64,000 bases of DNA from Manis javanica (taxonomy: Eukaryota > Chordata > Mammalia > Pholidota > Manidae), in contig NC_133156.1 of the NCBI RefSeq assembly GCF_040802235.1, forward strand, positions 111,072,173 to 111,136,172, read 5' to 3'. The position numbers and the translations under genes were made by a program. Of the stretch, positions 20,791 to 31,975 are shown piece by piece (positions within the stretch are counted from its first letter, which is position 1; every line of letters begins with the position of its first letter). The notes beneath the pieces are model-generated. The model ran no database searches. It was given only the letters and a program-made list of their open reading frames with translations, and was not told where the DNA came from.

Positions 20791-23700
20791 ACTGACTCTT
20801 TTTTGTTTATTCTGTTTTTTAGATTCCACAAAGAATTGAAATCATATGGCATTTGTCTTTCTGTGTCTGACTTATTTCACTTAGATGAATCTAGAGAGTA
20901 TTATACTATGTTGTTGCAGATGACAACATTTCTTTTTCATGGCTGAGTGATAGTTCATTGCATATTTATACCACACCTTCTTTATCCATTCATCTATTGA
21001 TAGACATTTAGGTTGTTTCCATATTTTGGCTATTGTAAATAATGCTGTTTTAATCATAGGGGTGTATATATCTTTTTTAATTGGTGATTTTGTTTTCTTC
21101 AGTTAAATTCCCAGGAATGAAATTGCTGGGTCATATGGTAGCTCTATTTTTAATTTTTTTGAGAAACCTCCATAATGCTTTTCATATGTCTGCACCAATT
21201 AACAATCCCACCAGCAATGTATAAGGGTTCCCCTTTCTCCACATCTTCACCAATGCTTGTTATTTCTGATCATGTTGATAGCAGCCATTCTGTCTGGTGT
21301 GAGGCGATATTTCACTATGGTTTTGATTGCATTTCCCTCATGACTAGTGATGTCAAGCATCTTTTCATGTGTGTGTTAGCTATCTATATGTCTTGTTTGG
21401 AAAAATGTCTATTAGGCCCTCTGGCCATTTTTTATAGGATTGTTTGTTGGTCTTTTTTTGGTGTTGAGTTGTATGGGTTATTTATATATTTTGGGTATTA
21501 GCTCCTTATCAGGTAGGTCATTTGAAAATATGCTCTCCCATACCACAGATTGCCTTTCATTTTGTTGAAGATTTCTTTAGCTGTGCAGAAGCTTTTTAGT
21601 TTGATGTATTCCCACTTGTTTATTTTTGCTTTTATTTCCCTTGCCTGGGAGACATATCTGTAAAAAAGTTACTAGTCCTGATGTTTGAGTTTATTTCCTG
21701 TGTTTTCTTCTAGGATTTTTTGGTTTCTGGTCTTATATTTAGGGCTTTAATACATTTTAAGTTTATTTCTCTGTATGGTGTAAGACAGTAATTGAGTTTC
21801 ATTCTTTTGCATGTACCTATCCAGTTTTGCCAGCACCATTTATTGAAGGCACTATTGTTTCCCCATTGTATATTCTTGCCTCCTTTATCATACTAATTGA
21901 CCATATAAGTGTGGATTTATTTCTGGGCTCTCTATTATTAATTGATGTATGGATCTGTTCTTTTGCCAGTACTATATTGTTTTGATTATGGTTGTTTTGC
22001 AATAGTTTGAAATCAGGAAGCATGATACTCCCATATTTGTTGTTTCTCAAGATTGCTTGGGCTATTTGTTTGCTTTAGTTCTGTACAAATTTTAGGATTA
22101 TTTGCTCAGTTCAGTGAAAAATGCCATTGATACTTTCATAGGGATTGCATCAAATCTATAGATTGCTTTGGATAGCATGGACATTTTAACAATATTCTTC
22201 CTATCCATGAGCATGAAACAGGTTTCCATTTATTGGTGTCTTCTTCAGTTTCTTTCATCAACGTCTTATAGTTTTCAGAGTACATTTGTTCTGATAGTTT
22301 TTGGTGGAGAGTTTAGGGTTTTCTATCTGTAGTATCATTGCAACTGCAAATAATGAAAATTTTCCTTCTTCCTTACCAGTTTAGATGCCTTTATTAAAGC
22401 TTGTCTGATTTCTGTGGCTAGGACTTCTACTATTATGTTGAATAAAAGTGGTAAGAGTGAACACCCTTATCTTGTTCCTGATCTTTGAGGAAAAGCTTTC
22501 AGGTTTTCATTACTGCATATGATGTTAGCTGTGGCTTTGTCATATATGGCCTTTATGTTGAGGTAAGTTCCCTCTTTACCTGCTTTGAGTTTTTATCATG
22601 AATGGATGCTGAATTTTGTCAAATGCTTTGTAGCATCTAATGAGATGATCATATGGTTTTTATCCTTCCTTTTGTTAATATGTTGTATCACATTGATTGA
22701 TTTGTGAATATTGAACTATCTTTGCATCCTGGGAATAATCCCACTTGGTCATGGTGAATGATTCTTCTAGTGTGTTTTTTAATTCAGTTCACTAACATTT
22801 TGTTGAGGATTGTTGCATCTATGTTCATCAGGGATATTGGTCCATAATTTATTTCTTTGTCTGCTGTTGGTAACAAGGTGATTCTGGCCTCATTGAATGA
22901 ATTTGGAAGTTTTCCTTCCTCTTCAATTTTTTGGTATAGTTTGAGAGGGATAGGTATTAGCACTTTAAATGTTTAGTAGGATTCTCCTGTGAAGCTATCT
23001 GGTATTGGGTTTTTGTTTTGGGGGAGTTTTCTGATTACTGATTCAATTTTGTTACTAGGATTTGGTCTATTCAGATTTTCTATTTCTTCCTGGTTCAGTC
23101 TTGGGAGGTTGTATGTTTCTAGGAATTTACCCGTTTCTTCTAGGTTGTCCAATTTGTTGGCATATAATTTTTCATAGTAATATCTTATAATTGTTTGTGT
23201 TTCTGTGGTGGTAACTATAACTTCTCTCTTTCATTTCTGATTTGGAGTCCTCTCTTTTTTCTTGATGAATCTAGCTAAAGGTTTATTTTGTTTATCTTTT
23301 CAAAGAACCAGTTATTAGTTTCATTGTTCCTTTGTATCATTTTACTAGTCTCTATTTATTATTTCTGCTCTGATCTTTATTATGTCCTGCCTTCTACTAA
23401 CATGGGCTTTTGTTTGTCTTCTGTTTCTAGTTCCTTTAGTTTTGAGATTTGTTTGAGATTTTTCTTGTTTCTTGAGGTAGGCCTGTAACACTCTAAGTGT
23501 CCCTCTTAGAACTGCTTTTCCTGAATCCCAAAGATTTTGCATTGTTGTGTTTCTATCTTCATTCTGCAAGTATATTTTTTATTTCCTTTTTAATTTCTTT
23601 GTTGATTCATTGTTTTTGTTATTAATATGCTGTTTAGCTTCCATGTGTTTATTTCCTGTTTTTTTCCTGTAATTGATTTCCTGGTTTATATTGTTGTGGT

Positions 23701-23870
23701 CAAAAAAGATGATTGGTATGATTTCAGTTTTCCTAAATTTATTAAGACTTGTTTTGTGGCCTAATGTGTGATCTATTCTGGAGAATGTTCCATGTGAATT
23801 TGAAAAGAATGAGTATTCTGCTATTTTTGGATGTAATGGTCCAATCAAATGACATAGGGTGACTGAATGT
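20791..23870 (-). mobile_element. L1, minus strand, body of a 5'-inverted insertion
   Basis: Starting near 20791 with very little 3'UTR, the minus strand contains ORF2 from its C-terminal end (about 20825) through the RT domain (about 22300-22900) into the endonuclease region near 23850 ('gatctattctggagaatgtt', 'tttttggatgtaatgg'). Stops and frameshifts are frequent; the longest remnants are under 145 codons. Co-linearity with the young L1 at 38.4-41.7 kb is clear over the whole length. At about 23870 the orientation flips. Confidence 0.85.
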
Positions 23871-23874
23871 ATAA

Positions 23875-24076
23875 AAAACAAAAAACAAAAACAAGACCCA
23901 TCTATATGCTGCCTACAAAAGACTCCCTTCAACCCTAAACACACACACAGACTGAAACTGAAGGGATGGAAAAAGATAGTCCATTCATATAGAAATGAAA
24001 AAAACAAGTCGGAGAAGCAGTACTTACATTAGACAAAATAAACTTTAAAACAAAGACTGTAAAAATAACCAAAGAA
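23875..24076 (+). mobile_element. inverted 5' segment of the adjacent L1 (twin priming)
   Basis: Plus-strand ORF2 endonuclease sequence: 'agacccatctatatgctgcc', 'gaagggatggaaaaagatag', then 'ttagacaaaataaacttta'. It corresponds to the reverse complement of about 42115-41930 in the young L1, while the minus-strand body next to it ends at the equivalent of about 41690. An inverted 5' part with a gap of roughly 240 bp at the junction is the classic outcome of twin priming. Confidence 0.85.
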
Positions 24077-24560
24077 AATGTCACTCTCCTTCTAAAGTCC
24101 CTCGGTGGCTTTCCAGTCTCTTAGATTGGGAACCAAACTTTTCAACAATACCTTTGAGGTCCTTTAGTAACTGGCCTTGCCTAACTTCCCACACCTTTGT
24201 GCCTCACCACTCTTTCCTTGTTCTCTATATTCTAGGAATTTTGTCTTTTTCCAGTTCCTCATGAATGTTATTCTCATCTCTGACTACAGATCTCTTGTTC
24301 CTTCTTCCTGGAACGTCACCAGCATCACCAATAGCTGTACCCAGGGAGCCCTTCTCTGACCTCCTGGCATTAACTCCCAGAGCACCCTGTGGTACCCCTT
24401 TTTGAATGTTCTTCAGACTTAAGTTCCTAATCCAATATGTAACACCCCCATAGACTTTAGGATCCATGAGGGTAGGAACCATGTTTGTTGTGATCATTGT
24501 TATATCCCCAATGCAGTGTCTGCTACTCAACAGATGCTAAAAATTACTTATTGGGTCAGT
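24077..24560 (+). repeat. L2 LINE 3' end
   Basis: Long diverged match to the L2 3' region: 'ctaaagtccctcggtggc', 'ttgaggtcctttagtaactggcc', 'cttcttcctggaacgtc', 'cagagcaccctgtgg', 'gactttaggatccatgaggg', and an end in 'cagatgctaaaaatt'. No coding capacity remains. Confidence 0.8.
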
Positions 24561-27500
24561 GGATATATTTGCATCCTTCTCAAGGTTATTTGTTTTGATT
24601 AGAGACTCCGGGTAACATAGAACCTTAACTTCAAAGCACCCAAGTAGGCTAGTAAGGTATTAATGGACAGCAGAGCTTTTCATATGCCTACCAGAGTATG
24701 TCACATTGGGGAACTAAGCTTTGTATGCCACCAAGAACACATTTTGAATTCATCCCTTCCCAGTTACATCTCTCCTCAGATTTACTTCTCAGACTTGTCT
24801 TTAGAACTCCTGGATTCATTCTCTTGAGAAGATTCTGGGGGATCCCATAATTTAACATACTTCTGATTTGCCACCTGCAGGGCCAATTAAAATAATGTGG
24901 TAAAAACACTGCTATGGCGAGACCTCTCAAAGTCTGCCAGCAACGACAGCCATATGGTGACTTCGGTGTTTTTTTATTTGGATCTCTTGACTCTTCATGA
25001 GTGTGGGGACCTCCACCTTTCATTCAAAAGATGCCTTAGAACTTGGGCTGCAGAGACTCTAGCAATAATTTTAGGTCTGGAACTGGGGTTTCCCATTCTG
25101 TAGGCTCACCTAGTCCTTGTCCATAGCTGCACACCTCCCCACCCCTGCCAGAAATGGGAAGGAATTGTTTCAGCTATCTCAAACAGGAAGGTTGAGGAAT
25201 GCTCACCACCAAACTCCAGCAAATGACCTTGGCTGTCTAGTAGTCTCCCATTCAGTTCAACATGTTCTTACATAAATTTCCTTCCTTCCCTTTTACTTCC
25301 TGATATTCTTGAAACCTGCACCCACAACCCTTTGTCCTCTCTGGCCAACTGCTTCCCAGGCTCTGAGAGCACAGCCACACCTGGGAAAGTAAAGAAGCAC
25401 TGGTCTCCCCAGTGCACTCCTCCCCAGGCATGCAGACTGCCCTTCAGTCTTCTCAGCATCTTTTCAGGCAGCTCTAGCCTCATGCTTGGACACCAGGCAG
25501 AGCTGTGTTTTTAAGAGAGTTCACATACAAGTGAAATAAAGTTGTAGCCTCGTTTTTGAGATGACTGTTGAGATGAAGTTGCTTTGGTATACTGAAGACA
25601 TTATCTACTTTGTTTTCCATTTTAAGTCTCTTCTGTTACTTCCTATATCTTCTTTTAAGCAAAGTTCCTTGGCCAGAGAGAATAAGCTGGTGATTTAAAA
25701 CAGTCGGCAACATGGTGATACTTTAAAGGCCTAATGGAAAGCTGTCCCACATTGCTGTGGTGCCGGCATCAGTTTAGGTCTCCTGTCTTCCTCAGGCAGA
25801 CAGAAGAACTAGCCTGGTTTATGATGAGTTTTATGTATATGTATTGGAAAATGTTCTGCTTTAAAGACACCTTTCACCCTAGCCAAATGTAGTCTAGTCA
25901 AATGCAGAGGAAGACATTCTGCATAGACCTGTGGTGTGCTCATAATGTGGCAGATTTCAGACATGGAAGTTTCATCTGTTCCCAGGTGCCAGGCAGAAGA
26001 CAATTAATGCACAGTCTGTTGACTTCAGTCAACCCTGGGATATTTATCAGTTACTCTTGATGATACACTCAGCCATGCTCATGGGTTAGAAAATCAGAAA
26101 GCAATGAAAGGCTAAGGGCAATTTATCTGAAACACATCATCAGAAGCCCAATTCTGATTGGAGCTATAGTTTAGGTCTATGACAGGTTCCTCATAAACCA
26201 TTATGTTTAGAGTTCAGTGTGTATGAGACATATCAGAGGCTTCTTGCACCAGAGCAGATACAGTTATATCATGCAGTAACCACAAAAACATTCCTGTCTT
26301 TTTAAGTGTAAGAAGCCAAACTATTGTAACCGCTGCAAACATTGTTGTTTTGAATATTCATTCTCCTTAGATGATGCTTAGCACTTAACCTGAAGGGCTT
26401 TTTTTTTCTGTGTTTGGGTTGACAAAACAGGAAGTAGAAAGAATCATTTGATTTAAAAAATTTTCCCTGAGTAGATCTTTAAGATGTAAAAGAATAGTTA
26501 AACCCTATTTTTGGTGACATGTAAGTAGGTGATCTGGTGTATTTGGGGATTTTTCCCCTTCTTTTCCCTGTCCATATTTGTGCTTACTATTTTTCTGGAG
26601 CTCCACTAGCTTAGCCACAGATAAAGCAGGCACTCATGCTTCATGTCATGAGTAGTAAGCAAGACCATGTAGGAAAAAAAATTGGTGGCGAGCAAGAAGA
26701 ATGTGAGGGTGGCGCACATCTGGGCTGAGCAGAACAGAAAGGAGCGGCCTGGCCAGGGAAGTCATAGCTGTCCCGTGGGTGTGGCAGGACCATCCACACA
26801 GGATGATTGTGTCTGCAGGGCCCACTAATTATTCTGCAGTCAGAAAGTGCCTGGTGAAAGGCTTCAAGGAGAAATTCAATGCAGTTTCCTTTTATCTGCC
26901 TCTCCAATTGATGTCTATACAGAGCAAGCAGGGCTCCTCAAACATGCCAGTCCGTTTCAGATACACAAGATTAAGTAGCTAGTGACATTCAAGACCCATC
27001 AGCCCACCCAGGAGGACTGAAGCCGGCGGAAAAGCTGTCGGATTTCCCCTTTTCTCCATTAATCTTAAAGCTTTTCATTGGTGCCAGGTCGCATCTCCAT
27101 CAGACAAGCTAGAAAGAGGGTCCAGCAACTTTCTACACCCCCATCCCACACCCAGAAGAGTAACCCCTTCACTGCTGAGCTGTCCCTCCAGGCTTTGAGC
27201 TTTCTCTTCTGGGTCAGAAAGAGATTCTCACTGGCCCCCTTGCCTTACCACCCTGGGAAAGCTACAGGTGATGGCGGGTCCTTCTTCCTTACATGTGCGC
27301 AGCCGGCCTGCTCACTGGAGGGTGTGGCATGCAGACCTCAAAGAGTAACTGTCCTTGAGAGGAGATGGCTTTAGGGGTAACTGGGAGGACTGAGGAAAGG
27401 GGGTCCCCTCACTCATCTAGGTGCTTTCCTGCTTGACATGAGGACATCCAAGGTGGAGAGGGCAGCCAGAGAGAAAGAACATGGGGAAAGATAAGACGAA

Positions 27501-28080
27501 AGAAGAAATAAAGGGTAATGAGGCCTGGATTTGTAATGCTCCTTTCCTCATGCTTCATTTCAAACCCCTTTGGAAGCAGGTGACAACCCGGGCAAGAGGT
27601 CCCCAGGAGAGAACAAAGGGCCCTGTTTGCCACACTTAAGGACAAGTGCCTGCTGAATCAGGGTTTCCAGGAGCTGTTGGCAGGAGAGGCCTGCTTGCGT
27701 GTGTGCAGAGGCCACGGGGCCCCCAGACAGAGGACATGGCTGTGGTCAGGGGCATTGGTGGGGGGCAAACCTGAGCGCGGTCATGGTGGGCGAGGCTGCT
27801 GGCTGCCAGAGACACTGTGTTGCCTTTGATGATGGAACTCAGAGAACCACTGGCTGGAGGGGACCAGGGACTTTTCTTTCTTTCTATCGACCCCTGAGGG
27901 CTTTTTCTTCAGTGTTTATCTTGCTGTCAGCCCCAACTGGCCCCCAACAATAGGTGTCTATGGGCACACTTCCTTCAGCTGAGGGTGATTTATGCCAGCA
28001 GGTATAGGCTGATCCTGCTCAAAAACGAAACTCCTGACCTCCACTAAAATCTTTCACAGCTCATATAGTTTTAAAATGTA
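24561..28080. other. single-copy region, GC-richer, no gene recognised
   Basis: No interspersed repeat was recognised over 3.5 kb, which contrasts with the repeat-dense flanks. Frames of 60-111 codons occur on both strands (for example 24688-25023 minus, 27078-27374 plus), but none has a recognisable domain or a clear exon structure. Individual exons of a weakly conserved gene or lncRNA cannot be excluded from sequence alone. Confidence 0.4.
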
Positions 28081-28254
28081 TAGCCTTGGTCACACAAACC
28101 CCATTCTTGAGCAGCAGAGCTCACTCTCCGGGATGGGTCACCTTATTCGCATTAGTAGGTGTGTGCTTACTGCAGCTCCCACCCCAAATGGCTCTGCAAG
28201 CAGCAAGGGCTCAGCATTCTTCCCATGTGCAGGGATTATAAAATAGACCTCTGG

Positions 28255-28640
28255 ATGGCTTGTTTTAGCGTAACTTTCTGCACAGTCCCTGGACGCATTT
28301 AAACAACTTTTGTTACATCAAAGCTGTCACCACTCTCTGTACCAGCCCTGGCAAACCAGGCCATCACTCAGGGTTAATAATATCTCTTAATTAGATTAAA
28401 ATGTTAATGAGCATGACCTTGTGTTATCAGTCTCACCTAAACTGGAGAGACCAGATACGTTGTTGTGTATATTAATGTTTTTTTTAAAGGAATATTAACC
28501 TCCAAGGAAACAAATCACAGGAGTAATTTTATCTAAACATAATAGCATATATAGTGATCATTCCCTTTGTTGGTATCATGCAAATACATATATCCTAATT
28601 GACTGTGATTAAATAATTCCTTTGATAAAGAAACACCCAC
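28255..28640. promoter_or_regulatory. candidate conserved non-coding element (homeodomain/octamer-rich)
   Basis: A repeat-free stretch with closely packed developmental-type motifs. TAAT cores cluster at 28375-28412, including 'ctcttaattagattaaaatg' and 'ttaatgag'. 'catgcaaatac' at about 28577-28587 holds an octamer ATGCAAAT, and 'ccctttgttgg' (about 28563-28573) holds a SOX/HMG-type core. No ORF spans it. Motif clustering is only suggestive in AT-rich DNA; conservation has not been tested. Confidence 0.3.
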
Positions 28641-30040
28641 CAATAAGAAGAGTTCCCGGCAGAGGATGATGCACAGAGCTGATGCTCAATAATTTTAAAA
28701 TTTATTATGTGCATGTTCTAACTAATGCACTGGGTATTCAATGCACTTAGGTATTTGTATGGAATGCAAATTTCTAGCATCAGCATGATCCCACCTCTAA
28801 TATTACAGGTAAGAAAACGATAAGGGCTCCCATAAAGGGAACTTAAGCCTCTGAGGGCAGGTGTTTTGTCTAGGAATTTAACAAGCAAAGGCTTTGTGTG
28901 ATCAGTCTCTCCAGGAAGGGCCAGCACTCAAGATTGTAATCACTGGTCTGGCCTGGGTGGCTGGGCCAGCAGCTCCTTCTTCTCCCCATCCCTCCTTACC
29001 GCCTGCCAAACTCTGAGGCTGGGGAAGGTCCCAGGAGGGAATTAATAAATGAAGTAGAGGTGGGGAAGGTAGCTAACTTCCAGCAACAGACGGCCAGCAT
29101 GATAGGCCCTTTGAGCAGCCCCCACTGCTTACTGTTCTCTTTAAAAGTGTCAGCACATCTTTACCCTTCTGCAGAAATTCAGAATTGGGTGAGCACCGCA
29201 GGGAGGGGAGGTGAGGGCCTGGTTCACTCCTTGGAAACTCATCCCTGGAAGAAATGAGAGGCCTGAAGTGTGCAGAGCCCCCAGCACAGGGCACCCTCAT
29301 ACCATGTTCACTGAGGAGAACTGCCTCCTACCTATAGAAAAGAGAGAAACCCAGCTATTCTCTTCTGCAGTCTCCTTCTCATTCCGGGCTCATCTGGACA
29401 GGCTGAGGGTTGGTTACTGAGCTACAGAAGCCCTTTGAGTAGTCAGTGGGTGGGCCCCCGAGGTACAGTCTGCCCCCAGCTTGGGGAACATCACCAGGCC
29501 CTTTGGATGGAAAGTGGAAGAACAAGACTCTGCCTTGGAATTTCACTGTAGAGGCTATTTAGCTTAAAAATTTTTTTCTGTCTCCTATTTGAGCTAATAG
29601 GTCTAGGTAAAAATAAGTGTCTTCATTTCATCAAAGGCAGGTTTCCAGCAGATGAGAGTATTTCTCAATGCTGGACTCTACCTCCTCCCTTCATTTTCCA
29701 TGATCTTCTGGAGCAAAATCATAACTGAACATGAGAAGTATGGTCATATTTTATAAAAGATAAAGTACTATTGTTCTTTGATCCCTCAATATAGGATTTG
29801 TACATTGTCTGCACTCATGGGTTTAAGGTCAGTAAATCAGTGTTTCAGATTTCTCAGTGAAGCCCAAATAAATTTATAATTTAATTTTATATTATAAAGA
29901 AAATGAAGTTGTAAGAGACTTAAGTTAAGAAATAAAGTGGTAGGAGAAAATTCAGGGTCCCAGTACCACTTGTTTAAACCTCTATGATTGTAAAGACCTG
30001 AACTTTTCCAGAACTTAACCACCATACTCTCCATCTCACC
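28641..30040. other. single-copy sequence, no feature recognised
   Basis: Moderate GC around 28950-29480, AT-rich afterwards. No gene, RNA gene or repeat could be supported. Confidence 0.4.
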
Positions 30041-31975
30041 TTGTTCTATTTTTTGTTTTCTTTAAAATTGAAATATAATAGGCACAACACATGACATTAT
30101 TTTCAGATATACAATTATTTGATGCTTGTTTTATTGCAAAATGATCACCAAAATTAATTTAGCTAATATCCATTACCATACAGTTACAAGTTTTTTTCTA
30201 CTGATGAGAATGTCTAAGATCTATTATTAACAGCTTTCAAATATACAATATAGTATTATTAACTACCATCTCCATGCTGTACAGTACATTCTAAGGACTT
30301 ATTTATTTTATAACTGGACCTTCACTAATTTTTCCACCCTCTTACCTCTTGCCCCTAGCCTCTATCAATCTGTTCCCTGTATCTTTGCATTCATTCTTTT
30401 TATGTTTTTAAGATTCCACATATAAGTCAGAGCATATACTTTCTCTAACTTATTTCACTGAGCATAATGCTCTCAATATCCATTGCAAAAGACAAGAGTT
30501 TCTTCCTTCTTCTTGTGGGTGAATAATATTCTATTTTTTGTGTGTGTATGTGTGTGTGTATAGCACAATTTCTTCTTATGTATCCATTCATACATCAATC
30601 AACACAGTTTGTTTCCATATTTTGACTATTGTAAATAATGATGCAATGAAAATGGGGTACATCTATATTTTTGAGTTAGTGTTTTCATTTTCTTTGGATA
30701 AATATCCAGAGATGGAATTGCTATTTTTGGTATGGTATGGTAGTTCTGTTTTTAATTTTTTAAGGACTCTCCATACTGTTTTCCATAGCGCCTGCACCAG
30801 TTTACATTCCCACCAACAGTGCAGTAGAGTCCCTTTTCTCTGCATTCTGTCTCCAACACTTGTCATTTTGATAATAGCCATTTAACAGGTGTGAGGTGAT
30901 ACCTGACTGTGGTTTTGGTTCGCATTTCTTTGATTAATTATGTTGAATATCTTTTCATGTACCTGTTGGCCATTTGTATGTCTTCTTTGAAGAAATGTCA
31001 ATTCAGATTCTCTGTCCATTTTTAAGTCAGATTGTTTTTGCTATTGAGATATATATTGCCTATATATTTTAGATATTAACTCCTTATTAGATACACCATT
31101 TGCAAATATTTTCTCCCATTCAGTAGGTTGCCTTTTCATTTTGCTGATGGAGTCCTCTACTGTGTAGAAGCTTTTCAGTTTGATGTAGTCTCACTTGTTT
31201 GTTTTTGTTTTTTTTTGCCTTTGGTTTTGGTGTTAAATTCCCCTCAAAATTACCAAAATCTACGTCCTGAAGATTACCACTCATATATCTTCTAGTTTTA
31301 TGGTTTCAGGTCTTGCATTCAAGTCTTTAATCCATGTTGAGTTAATTTTTGTGTATGGTGTAAGATAGAGGCCAAGTTTCATTCTTTTGCATGTAACTAG
31401 CTGTCCAGTTTTCCTAACACCATGTACTGAAGACACTGTCCTTTTCCCACTGTATATGCTTGGATCTTTTGTTGTAAATTAACTGACTATATATGTATAG
31501 GTTTATTTCTGGCCTATTTTGTTCCATTGATCTATATGTCTGTTTTTATACCAATACTGTGATGTTTTGGTTACTAGAGCTTTGTAATAGAGTTTGAAAT
31601 CAGGGAGCACGATGCCTCCAGCTCTGTTGTTTTTTCTCAAGATTGTTTTGGCTATTTAAGGTTTTTTGTGATTCCATACATTTTTAAGATTATTCTGTTT
31701 CTGTGAAAAATGTCATTGGTATTTTGATAGGGATTGCATTGACTCTGTAGATTGCTTTGGGTAGTATGGACATTTTAGCAATATTAATTCTTCCAGTCCA
31801 TGAGCCTGGAATACATTAACATTTATTTGTATCTTCTTCAATTTCATCAGTGTCTTATAGTTTCAGTATAGAGGTCTTTGACCTCCTTGGCTAAATTAAT
31901 TCCTAGGCATTTTTTTTCTTTTTGGGAGTAAGTATAAATGGGATTATTTTCTTAATTTTCTTTTTCTTGATCACA
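30041..31975 (-). mobile_element. 5'-truncated L1, minus strand
   Basis: It begins with T-rich sequence and 'aaaattgaaatataatagg', a typical L1 3'UTR end in reverse. It continues through the C-terminal ORF2 region, where the minus-strand frame 30881-30663 keeps the Cys/His motif context '[14 protein letters not shown]', to about the middle of ORF2 near 31975 ('ctaaattaattcctaggcat' at about 31892). Many stops; dead. Target-site duplication not resolved. Confidence 0.8.

Noticed and set aside
24561..28080. Protein-coding exons in the GC-richer repeat-poor region
   Set aside because: No frame had both plausible splice borders and a recognisable protein sequence. Left as single-copy sequence.
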